From positions 124,001 to 188,000 of the forward strand of contig NZ_JALIRS010000008.1 in assembly GCF_023337795.1 (NCBI RefSeq): DNA of 64,000 bases. Direction: 5' to 3'. The stretch's first letter is position 1; each line of letters opens with the position of its first letter. The notes beneath the pieces were generated by a model that made no database searches, had not been told where the DNA came from, and saw only the letters and a list, made by a program, of their open reading frames with translations. Shown here one piece after another: positions 54,255 through 63,562 of this stretch. Both the position numbers and the translations under genes were made by a program. Origin of the DNA: Lysinibacillus sp. BPa_S21. GTDB lineage: Bacteria; Bacillota; Bacilli; Bacillales_A; Planococcaceae.

Positions 54255-54385
54255 TAATAGAGGAACTCAGTCTAAGAACGCCACGTTCTGTGGCATTACC
54301 GAAATGACTGATATCGTGTCGGCCTAAGCGCAAAGCCGATTCCAGACACAATTTTGTAGAGGCTTAATTGATCTTTTTTCAGCAA
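54255..54385 (+). repeat. Dispersed repeat family B, copy 4
   Basis: GGAACTCAGTCTAAGAACG at the left, and at the right the decayed palindrome CAATTTTGTA / GGCTTAATTG (54349-54370), then TTTTTTCAGC. It lies between yezD and cysJ. Confidence 0.8.
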
Positions 54386-54441
54386 TCATTTTGTCAGACA
54401 AATTAACAAGGAAAATGAAACGAATATGTGAGGTGGCAAGG

Positions 54442-56229
54442 TTGAAACTGCAAGTAGTAAATAGTCCATTTAATAAGGAGCAGGTAAAGCTGTTAAATGA
54501 GCTGCTCCCTAAACTAACAGGAGAACAGAGAATTTGGTTAAACGGCTTTTTAAGTGCATCACTAGTAACTAGTGATCCTGTCGTTGAAGAAGTAACGCCG
54601 ATAGTAAAAACAATCACCACAACAGTAACGATTTTATATGGTTCACAAACGGGCAATAGCCAGGGGTTAGCTGAAAAATATGCCTCAGCCTTGAAAGATA
54701 ATGATGTAGACGTAACAATTTCGTCGTTAGCAACATTTAAACCAAATAATTTAAAAAAGGTAACTAATCTTTTACTCATTGTTAGCACACATGGGGAAGG
54801 GGAACCACCTGATCAAGCGATACAGTTCTATGAATTTTTGCATAGCAAACGTGCTCCTAAGTTAGAGCAGCTTCATTATTCAGTGCTAGCCTTAGGTGAT
54901 AGCTCCTATGAATTTTTCTGTAAAACAGGAAAGGATTTTGATGAACAGTTTGCAAAGTTAGGAGCAACTCGAATCGTACCTCGTACAGATTGTGATGTAG
55001 ATTATGATGTCCAGGCAGCACATTGGTTCTCAGCTGTTCAGCAGGAGTTGCTCCAACAGACGGATGTAGCTGATTTATCGACTACACAACATAAAACAGC
55101 ACAAGGAGACACTACATATTCTCGTAAAAATCCGTTTTATGCTGAAGTACTTGAAAACATTAATTTAAACGGCAGAGGATCCAATAAAGAAACACGTCAT
55201 ATTGAATTATCCATCGAAGGTGCAAGTTTCTATTTCGAACCAGGAGATAGTATCGGTATTCTACCGGAAAATGATGAAAAACTAGTCGATGCTTTAATCA
55301 CAGCATTACAGTTTGAGCCACAAACTGAGGTAAATGTCTTTGAAGAAACACTGCCATTAAAGGAAGTTTTGCAAAAAAAATTAGAAATTACAGTGTTGTC
55401 TAAGCCTTTGTTACAAAAAATTGGTGCCTATACAGTCCATCAGGAATTTAACAAGCTACTTGCCGACTCGGAATCCTGGAAGGACTATGCAAAAGGAAGA
55501 GATTTACTTGACGTTGTGGAAGACTTCGCACCATTTACATGGAATGCACAGCAATTTGTAGATTTACTACGTAAAATTCCAGCACGTTTATATTCGATTG
55601 CTAGTAGTCAAAGGGCAAATAGTGAAGAAGTTCATTTAACAATTGGGAAAGTAAGCTATGAGACAAATGGAAGGCAACGTCTTGGCGTTTGCTCTGGTAG
55701 CGTAGCAGAGCGTATTCAAATTGGTGACACATTACCTGTCTATGTTCATAAAAATCCGAACTTTAGATTACCAGAGCATGAGGACACACCGATTATTATG
55801 ATTGGTGCTGGTACAGGCGTAGCCCCGTATCGTGCATTTTTGGAGGAGCGTGAGGAATTAGGCGTCGGAGGGAAAGCTTGGCTAATCTTTGGTGATCAAC
55901 ACTTTGTCACAGATTTTCTTTATCAAACAGATTTACAGCGTTGGCTTGCTTCAGGCACACTAAGTCAAATGCATGTCGCTTTCTCACGTGATACAGATAG
56001 AAAAATATATGTTCAACATAAAATTGAAGAAAATGCTGCTGCTTTCTATGAATGGCTAGAGCAAGGAGCTGTCATTTACGTCTGTGGTGATAAAAAATCA
56101 ATGGCAGCTGATGTTGATGCAACAATACATCGCGTTATTGAACAACAGGGACAAAAAACGCCAGAGGAAGCGAAAGCCTTTGTCAATGAGCTTAAACAGC
56201 AGAAACGCTATCAACGTGACGTTTATTAA
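54442..56229 (+). CDS. cysJ: Sulfite reductase [NADPH] flavoprotein alpha subunit
   Basis: A 595-residue diflavin reductase passing electrons from NADPH to CysI. Flavodoxin domain: ILYGSQTGNSQGLAE, STHGEGEPPDQA and LGDSSYEFFCKTG. FAD domain: RLYSIASSQ and GVCSGSVAER. NADPH domain: MIGAGTGVAPYRAFLEER, FGDQHFVTDFLYQ, YVCGDKKSMA and the terminal QQKRYQRDVY. TTG at 54442 is chosen, five bases after AGGTGG, because KLQVVNSPFNKEQ matches the usual CysJ start; a longer frame begins at 54391. Repeats separate it from yezD and cysI. Confidence 0.95.
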   Translation: MKLQVVNSPFNKEQVKLLNELLPKLTGEQRIWLNGFLSASLVTSDPVVEEVTPIVKTITTTVTILYGSQTGNSQGLAEKYASALKDNDVDVTISSLATFKPNNLKKVTNLLLIVSTHGEGEPPDQAIQFYEFLHSKRAPKLEQLHYSVLALGDSSYEFFCKTGKDFDEQFAKLGATRIVPRTDCDVDYDVQAAHWFSAVQQELLQQTDVADLSTTQHKTAQGDTTYSRKNPFYAEVLENINLNGRGSNKETRHIELSIEGASFYFEPGDSIGILPENDEKLVDALITALQFEPQTEVNVFEETLPLKEVLQKKLEITVLSKPLLQKIGAYTVHQEFNKLLADSESWKDYAKGRDLLDVVEDFAPFTWNAQQFVDLLRKIPARLYSIASSQRANSEEVHLTIGKVSYETNGRQRLGVCSGSVAERIQIGDTLPVYVHKNPNFRLPEHEDTPIIMIGAGTGVAPYRAFLEEREELGVGGKAWLIFGDQHFVTDFLYQTDLQRWLASGTLSQMHVAFSRDTDRKIYVQHKIEENAAAFYEWLEQGAVIYVCGDKKSMAADVDATIHRVIEQQGQKTPEEAKAFVNELKQQKRYQRDVY

Positions 56230-56249
56230 CTTCTTTTAGCAAGTGTTTT

Positions 56250-56445
56250 GGTAGCGAAAGCAAAGCGATGAATGCAGTTTTAAGTCACTTTTCAGTGGGT
56301 GTCCAAACATCGGCTGAAATAGTGGAACTCAGTCTAGGAATGTCGTCCTGTGGCATTACCGATATGATCGACGTTGTGTAGGCCTTCACGCAGGCATAAG
56401 CCTTAAGCCATTCAGGACGCAATTATGACGAGGCATATTTGATTA
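56250..56445 (+). repeat. Repeat cluster between cysJ and cysI (families B and C)
   Basis: Contains a TAGCGAAAGCAAAGCGATG module, TAAGTCACTTTTCAGTGGGT of family C, GGAACTCAGTCTAGGAATG of family B and its palindrome CAATTATGAC / GGCATATTTG (56420-56441). No terminator was found in it, so cysJ-cysI transcription can continue through. Confidence 0.75.
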
Positions 56446-56460
56446 AAGGAGCGAAAACAA

Positions 56461-58182
56461 ATGACAGGGAAAATTATTTTACCTCCGCAACCAGGGAAAC
56501 CTAGTGATGTAGAGCGTATTAAAAACGAAAGTAATTATCTACGTGGAACATTAGAGGCTACGATGAATAACCCATTAACTTCAGGTATTCCAGAGGATGA
56601 TAATCGTCTAATGAAATTCCATGGTAGTTACTTACAAGACGACCGTGATCTTCGTAATGAACGTCAGCGTCAAAAGCTTGAGCCTGCCTATCAATTTATG
56701 GTACGGGTACGTACACCGGGTGGGGCGGCTACACCAGCACAATGGCTAGTAATGGATGAAATGGCGAGAAAATATGGTAATGGCTCCTTAAAATTAACGA
56801 CACGTCAGGCATTTCAAGTGCATGGCATTTTAAAATGGAATGTTAAAAAATATATGCAGGAAATTAATGAAGTGTTATTAGATTCTCTTGCAGCCTGTGG
56901 AGATGTCAATCGTAATGTGATGTGTAATGTGAATCCAAACCAATCCGCATTACATGAAGAAATCTATAATTGGTCTGCCAAATTAAGTGAGCATTTACTA
57001 CCTAGAACACGAGCTTATCATGAACTATGGCTAGATGGTGAAAAGGTAGTTGATAGTCAGGATGAAGAAGTTGAACCTATATACGGTGCGCAATATTTAC
57101 CGCGTAAATTTAAAATTGGTATTGCGGTTCCGCCTAGTAATGATGTGGACGTATTCTCACAAGATATAGGGTTTATAGCAATTGTTGAGGAAGGTAAGCT
57201 AGTAGGCTTTAACGTTGCTGTTGGTGGAGGAATGGGCATGACACATGGCGATCATGAAACATACCCACAGCTGGCTCGCATTATTGGTTTTATCACACCT
57301 GATAAACTACTGGAAACAGCGGAGAAAATTATTACGATTCAGCGCGATTATGGGAATCGTTCGGTTCGTAAAAATGCACGTTTTAAATATACAATTGATG
57401 CAAGAGGACTTGAATGGTTTAACGAAGAACTAATGCGCCGTCTAGGTTGGAGTATTCAAGAGGCTCGACCATATACTTTTGATCGCACGGGTGATGAGTT
57501 TGGTTGGATTAAAGGTGCAGAAGGTCAATGGCATTATACATTATTTATTCAAAATGGACGTATTAAGGACTTTGAAAATTATGAGCTTTTAACAGGATTA
57601 CGTGAAATTGCGAAGGTGCATACAGGTGATTTCCGCTTAACGCCAAACCAAAATTTAATGATTAGTAATGTAACGCCGCAAAAGAAGAAAAAAATTGCTG
57701 CTATTATTGAGCAATATAACCTCACAGATGGAGCACACTATTCTGCATTGCGCCGAAATTCAATTGCTTGCGTATCATTACCAACATGCGGTTTAGCCAT
57801 GGCAGAAGCCGAGCGTTACCTGCCTTCTCTTATTACAAAAATAGAAACAATTATTGATGAAGCGGGCTTAAACGAAACAGAAATCGTTATCCGCATGTCA
57901 GGCTGTCCGAATGGTTGCTCACGTGCAGCAATGGCTGAGATTGGCTTTATCGGTAAAGGTCCTGGGAAATATAATATGTATTTAGGCGCAAGCTTTACTG
58001 GTGATCGTCTCAATAAAATATATCGTGAAAATATAGGCGAGGAGGAGATATTAGCAGAGCTTCGTCCAATCCTGCTCCACTATGCGAAGGAACGTCTAGA
58101 GGGAGAGCACTTCGGAGATTTTGTTATTCGTGCTAATTATGTAACAGCTGTGTACGACGGACGAGATTTTCATCATAAATAA
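56461..58182 (+). CDS. cysI: Sulfite reductase [NADPH] hemoprotein beta subunit
   Basis: A 573-residue enzyme with sirohaem and a [4Fe-4S] cluster, reducing sulfite to sulfide. [28 protein letters not shown] and the cluster ligands [14 protein letters not shown] near residue 444 and [20 protein letters not shown] near 480 are conserved. AAAGGAGCG precedes the ATG. It ends at a bidirectional terminator shared with cysA. Confidence 0.96.
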   Translation: MTGKIILPPQPGKPSDVERIKNESNYLRGTLEATMNNPLTSGIPEDDNRLMKFHGSYLQDDRDLRNERQRQKLEPAYQFMVRVRTPGGAATPAQWLVMDEMARKYGNGSLKLTTRQAFQVHGILKWNVKKYMQEINEVLLDSLAACGDVNRNVMCNVNPNQSALHEEIYNWSAKLSEHLLPRTRAYHELWLDGEKVVDSQDEEVEPIYGAQYLPRKFKIGIAVPPSNDVDVFSQDIGFIAIVEEGKLVGFNVAVGGGMGMTHGDHETYPQLARIIGFITPDKLLETAEKIITIQRDYGNRSVRKNARFKYTIDARGLEWFNEELMRRLGWSIQEARPYTFDRTGDEFGWIKGAEGQWHYTLFIQNGRIKDFENYELLTGLREIAKVHTGDFRLTPNQNLMISNVTPQKKKKIAAIIEQYNLTDGAHYSALRRNSIACVSLPTCGLAMAEAERYLPSLITKIETIIDEAGLNETEIVIRMSGCPNGCSRAAMAEIGFIGKGPGKYNMYLGASFTGDRLNKIYRENIGEEEILAELRPILLHYAKERLEGEHFGDFVIRANYVTAVYDGRDFHHK

Positions 58183-58187
58183 AATAG

Positions 58188-58226
58188 TAGCCGTGTAGCA
58201 AAGAAATTTGCTACACGGCTTTTTTA
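58188..58226. terminator. Bidirectional terminator between cysI and cysA
   Basis: AGCCGTGTAGCAAA / TTTGCTACACGGCT with a GAAA loop and T run. The cysA stop codon overlaps the end of the T run. Confidence 0.93.
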
Positions 58227-59294
58227 AATGGAAAAATCTTCGGGGATAAAGACTTTTAATTGCTTTGGTTTGACAAATACATGGTCACCAATCTTAAGCT
58301 GAAGGTTAGTAAATTGTTCTTTAGTCAGTTCTGCCTCTAAAAATTCATCTATATCTTCACGACGTAATTCAATCTGCACGATAGGTCCGAGCAAGTGAAT
58401 ATGGCTTACTTTGACGGGGACGGTGCCAGGTATGTTAGTTTTCTCAATATGAATATCATGGGGGCGTACATAGCCTACTGCATGGTCCTCTGTATGTGTT
58501 TGTACGTCAGGTACATCAATCGCAAATTCACCATGCATGAGCTTACCATTATGTAACCGTCCTTTAAAGAGATTCACATTACCTAAAAAATCATAAACAA
58601 AAGGGCTCTTTGGATTTGTGTATACGTCGTCTGGGCTACCGATTTGCTCTATCTTGCCGTTGTTCATCACGACAATTCGGTCTGCAACATCAAGTGCCTC
58701 TTCCTGATCGTGTGTGACAAAAATACTTGTAATATGAAAATCATTGTGAAGCTTTCGTAGCCAACGACGCAATTCCTTGCGCACTTTAGCATCCAGTGCC
58801 CCAAAAGGTTCATCTAATAAAAGTACCTTGGGCTCCACGGCGAGGGCTCTAGCAAGTGCAACTCGCTGACGTTGCCCACCTGATAGTTGTGTTGGGTAGC
58901 GATCAGAAAAATTTTCTAGTTTGACCAGTTTGAGAAGCTCCATCACTTTGTTCTTTATTTCTAATTTAGATGGTCTTGTTTTACGAGGGCGTACTTTAAG
59001 ACCGTAAGCGACATTATCAAAAACTGTCATATGGCGAAAAAGTGCATAATGCTGGAACACAAAGCCTACATTTCGCTCCTTTGGATGGCGATCTATCATC
59101 GATTGACCGTCAAATAAAATCTCCCCAACATCTGATGTTTCAAGTCCAGCAATAACACGTAGTAACGAAGTTTTGCCAGAACCAGATGGGCCAAGAAGAG
59201 CAACTAGTTCCCCAGATTGAATATGAAGAGAAACATCTTCTAAAGCTTGAAAGGAACCGAATGTTTTAGATACATTTTTAATTTGAATGCTCAT
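58224..59294 (-). CDS. cysA: Sulfate/thiosulfate ABC importer ATPase CysA
   Basis: A 356-residue ATPase: Walker [15 protein letters not shown] near residue 35, [16 protein letters not shown], Walker [13 protein letters not shown], and a C-terminal TOBE-like domain (about 240-350) with [16 protein letters not shown] at 59294 follows GGAGGT; a longer frame starts 7 codons earlier. It is the last gene of sbp-cysT-cysW-cysA. A family B repeat separates it from cysW, unlike the tight spacing of the other three. Confidence 0.94.
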   Translation of the reverse strand: MSIQIKNVSKTFGSFQALEDVSLHIQSGELVALLGPSGSGKTSLLRVIAGLETSDVGEILFDGQSMIDRHPKERNVGFVFQHYALFRHMTVFDNVAYGLKVRPRKTRPSKLEIKNKVMELLKLVKLENFSDRYPTQLSGGQRQRVALARALAVEPKVLLLDEPFGALDAKVRKELRRWLRKLHNDFHITSIFVTHDQEEALDVADRIVVMNNGKIEQIGSPDDVYTNPKSPFVYDFLGNVNLFKGRLHNGKLMHGEFAIDVPDVQTHTEDHAVGYVRPHDIHIEKTNIPGTVPVKVSHIHLLGPIVQIELRREDIDEFLEAELTKEQFTNLQLKIGDHVFVKPKQLKVFIPEDFSI

Positions 59295-59299
59295 GCTGA

Positions 59300-59420
59300 C
59301 AATACCTCCTATCAATTATGCCTCGGCATAATTGCGTCCGGAATCGGCTTTGTGCATGCACAAAGAACTCCTTTCCGATTTCCGTGACATCCGCCGGAGG
59401 CTTTAACTTATTTCAGCAGA
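59300..59420 (-). repeat. Dispersed repeat family B, copy 5 (inverted)
   Basis: Palindrome CAATTATGCC / GGCATAATTG at 59313-59334, then a perfect TTTGTGCATGCACAAA palindrome near 59350, and the complement of CCTCCGGCGGATGTCACGG. Lies between cysA and cysW. Confidence 0.82.
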
Positions 59421-59552
59421 TGTTTATACACCCGCTGAAAAGTAATTTAAACCAGTAATTTAAACCTGCATTCATCTCACCACCTATAGAGGTGAGTGAC
59501 ATCTGTAACTGCCGTTGCACTTTCGTTACAGAAAATAATTGCTGAAAGAAGT
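59421..59552 (-). repeat. Dispersed repeat family C copy next to family B
   Basis: CTGAAAAGTAATTTAAACC, TTCATCTCACCACCTATAGA, then GGTGAGTGACATCTGTAACT and TGCTGAAAGAAGTTAAACTG, running up to the cysW stop. Confidence 0.65.
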
Positions 59553-60427
59553 TAAACTGATTTTGATTTCCAAGCAATAATATCTTTAACGATGAGTGTA
59601 ATAATGGCGATTACGCTCATCAGTGAAGCAACGGCGAAGGCTGCTGCAAATTGGTACTCATTGTATAAAATTTCAATATGAAGGGGCATCGTATTTGTCA
59701 TCCCTCTAATATGCCCTGATACAACAGAAACGGCACCAAATTCACCGATTGCCCGAGCATTACAAAGTATAAGGCCGTACAATAAGCCCCATTTGATATT
59801 TGGCAATGTCACATGCCAAAATGTTTTAAAACCATTGGCCCCAAGTGAAATGGACGCCTCCTCCTCAGAAGTGCCTTGTGTCTGCATAAGAGGAATAAGC
59901 TCTCGTGCAACAAAGGGTAACGTAACAAAGACAGTAGCAAGGACAATACCAGGTAGCGCAAAAACAATTTTAATGTCATGTTCAAATAGCCAATCTCCAA
60001 ATAGTCCCTGTGAGCCAAATAACAAAATAAATACTACACCTGCAATAACAGGAGATACTGCAAAAGGAAGATCGACGATTGTAAGTAATAGATTTTTCCC
60101 TTTAAAGTTGAACTTTGTTAAAGCCCAAGCAGCCATAACTCCGAAGATTGCGTTTAATGGTACTGCAACCGCGACAACAGTTAAAGTTAATTTAATAGCT
60201 GCCAATGCATCTGGATGTGTGATAGCTGCTACATAAACGTCTACTCCTTTTTGAAAGGCAGTGGTAAAAATTGATACTAGTGGAAGTACAATAAAAAATG
60301 CTAAAAATGCTAGCGCAATAAATATTAGCGTATATCGGACAAAGCGTGGCTCTTGTAAGGCAGCAGACTTTGTCACTGTATTATTTTTTTCAGGAGCAAC
60401 TTGCTGAATAAATGTAGACTGTTCCAT
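59552..60427 (-). CDS. cysW: Sulfate ABC importer permease CysW
   Basis: A 291-residue membrane subunit. After an N-terminal cytosolic tail come six helices. The EAA-type loop [20 protein letters not shown] and [12 protein letters not shown] contacts Cys[21 protein letters not shown] and [20 protein letters not shown] match CysW rather than CysT. Ten bases downstream of cysT on the transcript. AGGAGGT precedes the start. Confidence 0.93.
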   Translation of the reverse strand: MEQSTFIQQVAPEKNNTVTKSAALQEPRFVRYTLIFIALAFLAFFIVLPLVSIFTTAFQKGVDVYVAAITHPDALAAIKLTLTVVAVAVPLNAIFGVMAAWALTKFNFKGKNLLLTIVDLPFAVSPVIAGVVFILLFGSQGLFGDWLFEHDIKIVFALPGIVLATVFVTLPFVARELIPLMQTQGTSEEEASISLGANGFKTFWHVTLPNIKWGLLYGLILCNARAIGEFGAVSVVSGHIRGMTNTMPLHIEILYNEYQFAAAFAVASLMSVIAIITLIVKDIIAWKSKSV

Positions 60428-60436
60428 AAATACCTC

Positions 60437-61270
60437 CTAATGTACAAAGCGACGATTTGCCAACCATTGTATGAAATTAATGCTAAATAATAGAATGAAG
60501 GACGTGACAAGCATGACCGCTGCAATAGCAGTTGCACCCGCATAGTCATATTGCTCTAGCTTTGTCATAATAATTAATGGCGTAATTTCAGTCTTCATTG
60601 GCATATTACCAGCGATAAAAACAACAGAACCATACTCTCCTAATGCACGAGCAAATGCTAATGAAAAACCTGTTAAAATGGCAGGAGCAAGCTCTGGAAA
60701 AATAATTTTACGAAAGGTTTGTAAACGATTTGCTCCAAGGCTTGCAGAGGCTTCCTCAACCTCAGCACTAATATTTTGTAAAACAGGCTGCACAGTACGG
60801 ACGACAAATGGTAGCCCGATAAATGTAAGGGCAATGATAATGCCAAGTGGCGTAAAGGCAATTTTAAAATTAAAAAATTGACCAATCCAACCATTTGGCG
60901 CATAGAGGGACGTTAAGGCAATTCCTGCTACAGCAGTTGGCAAAGCAAATGGTAAATCGACAAGTCCATCAATGATTCGTTTAAACGGAAAACGGTATCG
61001 TACAAGTACCCAAGCAATGATTGTGCCAAAAATAACATTTAGTAAACCAGCAGCGAGCGCAGTCCTAAAACTTACCTTATATGAAGCAACAGCACGGGGA
61101 GCGGTTACAATATCAACAAACTCTGCCCAGCTTATGGACATTGTATGAATAATAATCATCGATAGTGGCAATAAGACTAACAAGCTAACATATAACATCG
61201 TAAAGCCCAGAGAAAGGTGGAAACCTGGAATAATGCGGCGTGTTTTTTTATAAACCGTTAAACTACTCAT
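60437..61270 (-). CDS. cysT: Sulfate ABC importer permease CysT
   Basis: A 277-residue membrane subunit with six helices. DLPFALPTAVAGIALTSLYA, the EAA-type loop VEEASASLGANRLQTFRKII and ARALGEYGSVVFIAGNMPMK identify CysT (CysU). It forms the channel with CysW. Starts 11 bases after sbp on the minus strand, with GGAGGC upstream. Confidence 0.94.
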   Translation of the reverse strand: MSSLTVYKKTRRIIPGFHLSLGFTMLYVSLLVLLPLSMIIIHTMSISWAEFVDIVTAPRAVASYKVSFRTALAAGLLNVIFGTIIAWVLVRYRFPFKRIIDGLVDLPFALPTAVAGIALTSLYAPNGWIGQFFNFKIAFTPLGIIIALTFIGLPFVVRTVQPVLQNISAEVEEASASLGANRLQTFRKIIFPELAPAILTGFSLAFARALGEYGSVVFIAGNMPMKTEITPLIIMTKLEQYDYAGATAIAAVMLVTSFILLFSINFIQWLANRRFVH

Positions 61271-61281
61271 GACATGCCTCC

Positions 61282-62331
61282 TTATTGAGGTACATAAATT
61301 TCATCAAATGTACCACCATCTTTAAAATGCTTCGCTTGAGCTTCTGCCCAACCACCGAAATCATCGATTGAAACTAGTTCGAGTTTTGGGAATTGCTCTT
61401 GATATTTTGCTAGAATTTTTTCATTTCGTGGTCGATAGTAATTTTTCGCAGCAATTTCTTGACCACTGTCACTGTATAAATGCTTTAAATATGCCTCTGC
61501 AACTTCGCGTGTACCTTTTTTATCTACGATTTTGTCGACAATTGCTACAGGCGGCTCAGCTAAAATACTTAAAGAAGGTGTAATGATATCAAATTCGTCA
61601 CCCAATTCATGGAGCGATAAATAAGCTTCATTTTCCCATGCAATTAAGACGTCACCAATATTACGTTCAACAAAAGTTGTTGTAGCACCACGTGCGCCAG
61701 AATCCAGTACTTCTACATTGCTATATAGAGCTTTCATAAATTCTTTTATTTTTGCCTCATCATTTTTATATAATTTCTCTGCATAAGCCCAAGCAGCTAA
61801 ATAATTCCAACGTGCACCACCAGACGTTTTAGGATTTGGTGTGATGACAGATACATCGTCCTTTGTTAAATCATCCCAGTTTTTAATACCCTTTGGATTG
61901 CCTTTGCGTACTAAAAAGACAATTGTCGATGTATAAGGTGTAGAGTTATTTTCAAATTCTGTTTGCCAATCTTTATTTAATAGGCCTCGAGCTTGTGCAA
62001 TCTCATCAATATCGTAAGCTAGTGCTAGTGTAACAACGTCTGCTTCTAGACCATCAATTACAGCTCTACCTTGTTTACCAGAGCCCCCATGTGATTGTTT
62101 TATCGTTACATCTTGGCCGGTTTCATCCTTCCATTTTTTTATAAAATCTTTGTTGAATTCCTCGTAAAGCTCACGCGTTGGATCGTAGGATACATTTAAT
62201 AGTTCCACAGATTTTTTTGTATCCTGAGCCCCTGTATTTGTTTCAGAAGAGCTGCTACTACAACCTGTTAATGCCAGTGCTAATGCAGATATAAGTACTA
62301 ACGATTGGAAAAGATGTTTCCTTTTTTTCAT
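61282..62331 (-). CDS. sbp: Sulfate-binding lipoprotein Sbp
   Basis: A 349-residue substrate-binding protein anchored by a lipobox ([10 protein letters not shown]). Conserved regions include [34 protein letters not shown], which binds sulfate by backbone and serine contacts, [12 protein letters not shown] and [20 protein letters not shown]. It captures sulfate or thiosulfate for CysTWA. Its leader holds the second copy of the sulfur-leader hairpin motif and a terminator. Confidence 0.95.
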   Translation of the reverse strand: MKKRKHLFQSLVLISALALALTGCSSSSSETNTGAQDTKKSVELLNVSYDPTRELYEEFNKDFIKKWKDETGQDVTIKQSHGGSGKQGRAVIDGLEADVVTLALAYDIDEIAQARGLLNKDWQTEFENNSTPYTSTIVFLVRKGNPKGIKNWDDLTKDDVSVITPNPKTSGGARWNYLAAWAYAEKLYKNDEAKIKEFMKALYSNVEVLDSGARGATTTFVERNIGDVLIAWENEAYLSLHELGDEFDIITPSLSILAEPPVAIVDKIVDKKGTREVAEAYLKHLYSDSGQEIAAKNYYRPRNEKILAKYQEQFPKLELVSIDDFGGWAEAQAKHFKDGGTFDEIYVPQ

Positions 62332-62366
62332 AAAATAACACTCCTTTTTGATGATCTAGAGAATAC

Positions 62367-62414
62367 AAAAGACCATCTACCAGAACGAATAGTAATCGTC
62401 TTAAGTAGATGGCC
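62367..62414 (-). terminator. Leader terminator ahead of sbp (attenuator)
   Basis: On the minus strand GGCCATCTACTTAAGACG pairs with CGTTCTGGTAGATGGTC around a 9-nt loop, then TTTTGTATT. It ends 35 nt before the sbp start codon. Its first bases, GGC, belong to the preceding motif. Confidence 0.72.
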
Positions 62415-62433
62415 TTCAGATCCTCTGATCAGC
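62411..62433 (-). promoter_or_regulatory. Sulfur-leader hairpin motif, copy 2
   Basis: Minus strand: GCTGA-TCAGA-GGA-TCTGA-A-GGC. Same layout as copies 1 and 3, but the inner stem has different bases that still pair (three of five pairs changed on both sides). Confidence 0.65.
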
Positions 62434-62483
62434 ATTTTATATTGGTTTGGTTCAAAGCTTAGTTATACATTAAACATATATTT

Positions 62484-62496
62484 CCTATTAGTCAAC
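62484..62496 (-). promoter_or_regulatory. Shared GTTGACTA-x-TAGG element at the sbp promoter
   Basis: Minus strand reads GTTGACTAATAGG; TTGACT would be the -35 element. The cysH promoter has GTTGACTACTAGG. It may be a common operator, for example for CymR, but no confirmed consensus match was made. Confidence 0.4.
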
Positions 62497-62564
62497 AAGG
62501 AATTAAAATATTGCTTTTGACCGGGATAAAAAATTTGGACTCATTGAAATGAATTTTTATAAAA

Positions 62565-62598
62565 ACCTAGTTGACTACTAGGTGTACTTTAGTATATA
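62565..62598 (+). promoter_or_regulatory. cysH promoter with inverted repeat over the -35 element
   Basis: ACCTAGT-TGACT-ACTAGGT (62565-62583) overlaps -35 TTGACT at 62571-62576; TATATA at 62593-62598 is a -10 at 16-bp spacing. The inverted repeat is a candidate operator. Confidence 0.5.
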
Positions 62599-62670
62599 TT
62601 TGGTAATAAGAAAAAATGATTGTAGAACGAGGTAGCCAATACTAGTGAACAATCAAAACAATTATTTGGA

Positions 62671-62750
62671 CACCTGCTGAAAAGTGACTTAAAACCGAAT
62701 TCATCTCACCCCTATAGAGGTGGGTAACTTCTGTAGCTGAAAGAAGTTAA
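62671..62750 (+). repeat. Dispersed repeat family C copy in the cysH leader region
   Basis: CTGCTGAAAAGTGACTTAAA, TTCATCTCACCCCTATAGAG and GTAGCTGAAAGAAGTTAAAT, between the cysH promoter and its leader hairpins, so probably transcribed as part of the leader. Confidence 0.65.
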
Positions 62751-62757
62751 ATAATGA

Positions 62758-62779
62758 GCTGGCTAGTTAAACTAGAGGC
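62758..62779 (+). promoter_or_regulatory. Sulfur-leader hairpin motif, copy 3
   Basis: GCTGG-CTAGT-TAA-ACTAG-A-GGC: 5-bp stem with a 3-nt loop, a GG/A internal loop and GCU/GGC closing pairs. The closing GGC is shared with the terminator that follows. Confidence 0.65.
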
Positions 62780-62830
62780 GTTTTAACAAAGACATATCTA
62801 TATATGTCTGTCGTTAGAACGTCTCTTTTT
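62775..62830 (+). terminator. Leader terminator ahead of cysH (attenuator)
   Basis: GAGGCGTTTTAAC pairs with GTTAGAACGTCTC (with wobbles) and an inner perfect AGACATAT / ATATGTCT stem, then TTTTT. It ends 18 nt before the cysH start. Confidence 0.85.
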
Positions 62831-62848
62831 CATTAAGAGGAGGATTAT

Positions 62849-63550
62849 ATGCTAACATATGCAACTTGGCATGAGCCAACATTGAATTTTCAAATAGACG
62901 AAACCTATAAGGCTGCACTGGAGGTTTTACAGTGGAGTTATGCTGAATATGGCGAGGATATCGTCTATGCTTGTAGCTTTGGCATTGAGGGGATTGTCTT
63001 AATTGACCTTATTTCAAAGGTGAAGCCCGATGCTACGATTGTCTTTTTAGATACAGATGTTCATTTTAAAGAAACATATGAAACGATTGATAAAGTAAAA
63101 GAAAAATATCCGAAGCTGAACATTAAGATGCAAAAACCAGCACTTACACTCGAACAACAAGCAGCTCAATATGGCGATAAATTATGGAATTCCAATCCAA
63201 ATAAATGCTGTGAAATTCGCAAGATTGTGCCGTTGCATGAAGCGTTGGCGGGCGCCAAGGCTTGGATATCAGGTTTACGTCGTGAACAATCACCAACCCG
63301 GCAAAATACAAACTTTATCAATCGTGACGATAAATTTCAATCCATTAAAATTTGTCCACTCATTCATTGGACATGGAAGGATGTCTGGCGTTATGTTTCA
63401 AAGCATAGTTTACCGTACAATCCATTGCATGACAGAGGCTATCCAAGCGTCGGCTGCGAGCATTGTACAAAACCAGCATTTACAATGGATGATTTGCGTT
63501 CAGGCAGGTGGCAAGGATCTGGTAAAACTGAGTGCGGATTACATGAATAA
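62849..63550 (+). CDS. cysH: Assimilatory APS/PAPS reductase CysH
   Basis: A 233-residue thioredoxin-dependent reductase that releases sulfite. The PP-loop region is [23 protein letters not shown] near residue 118 and GCEHCTKPA near residue 203 are the cysteine pairs that bind a [4Fe-4S] cluster, the mark of APS-reducing enzymes. [12 protein letters not shown] binds substrate and ECGLHE at the C-terminus carries the catalytic cysteine. AGAGGAGG precedes the ATG. It is followed 12 bases later by a PiT-type transporter gene. Confidence 0.96.
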   Translation: MLTYATWHEPTLNFQIDETYKAALEVLQWSYAEYGEDIVYACSFGIEGIVLIDLISKVKPDATIVFLDTDVHFKETYETIDKVKEKYPKLNIKMQKPALTLEQQAAQYGDKLWNSNPNKCCEIRKIVPLHEALAGAKAWISGLRREQSPTRQNTNFINRDDKFQSIKICPLIHWTWKDVWRYVSKHSLPYNPLHDRGYPSVGCEHCTKPAFTMDDLRSGRWQGSGKTECGLHE

Positions 63551-63562
63551 AGGAGTTTTGCC

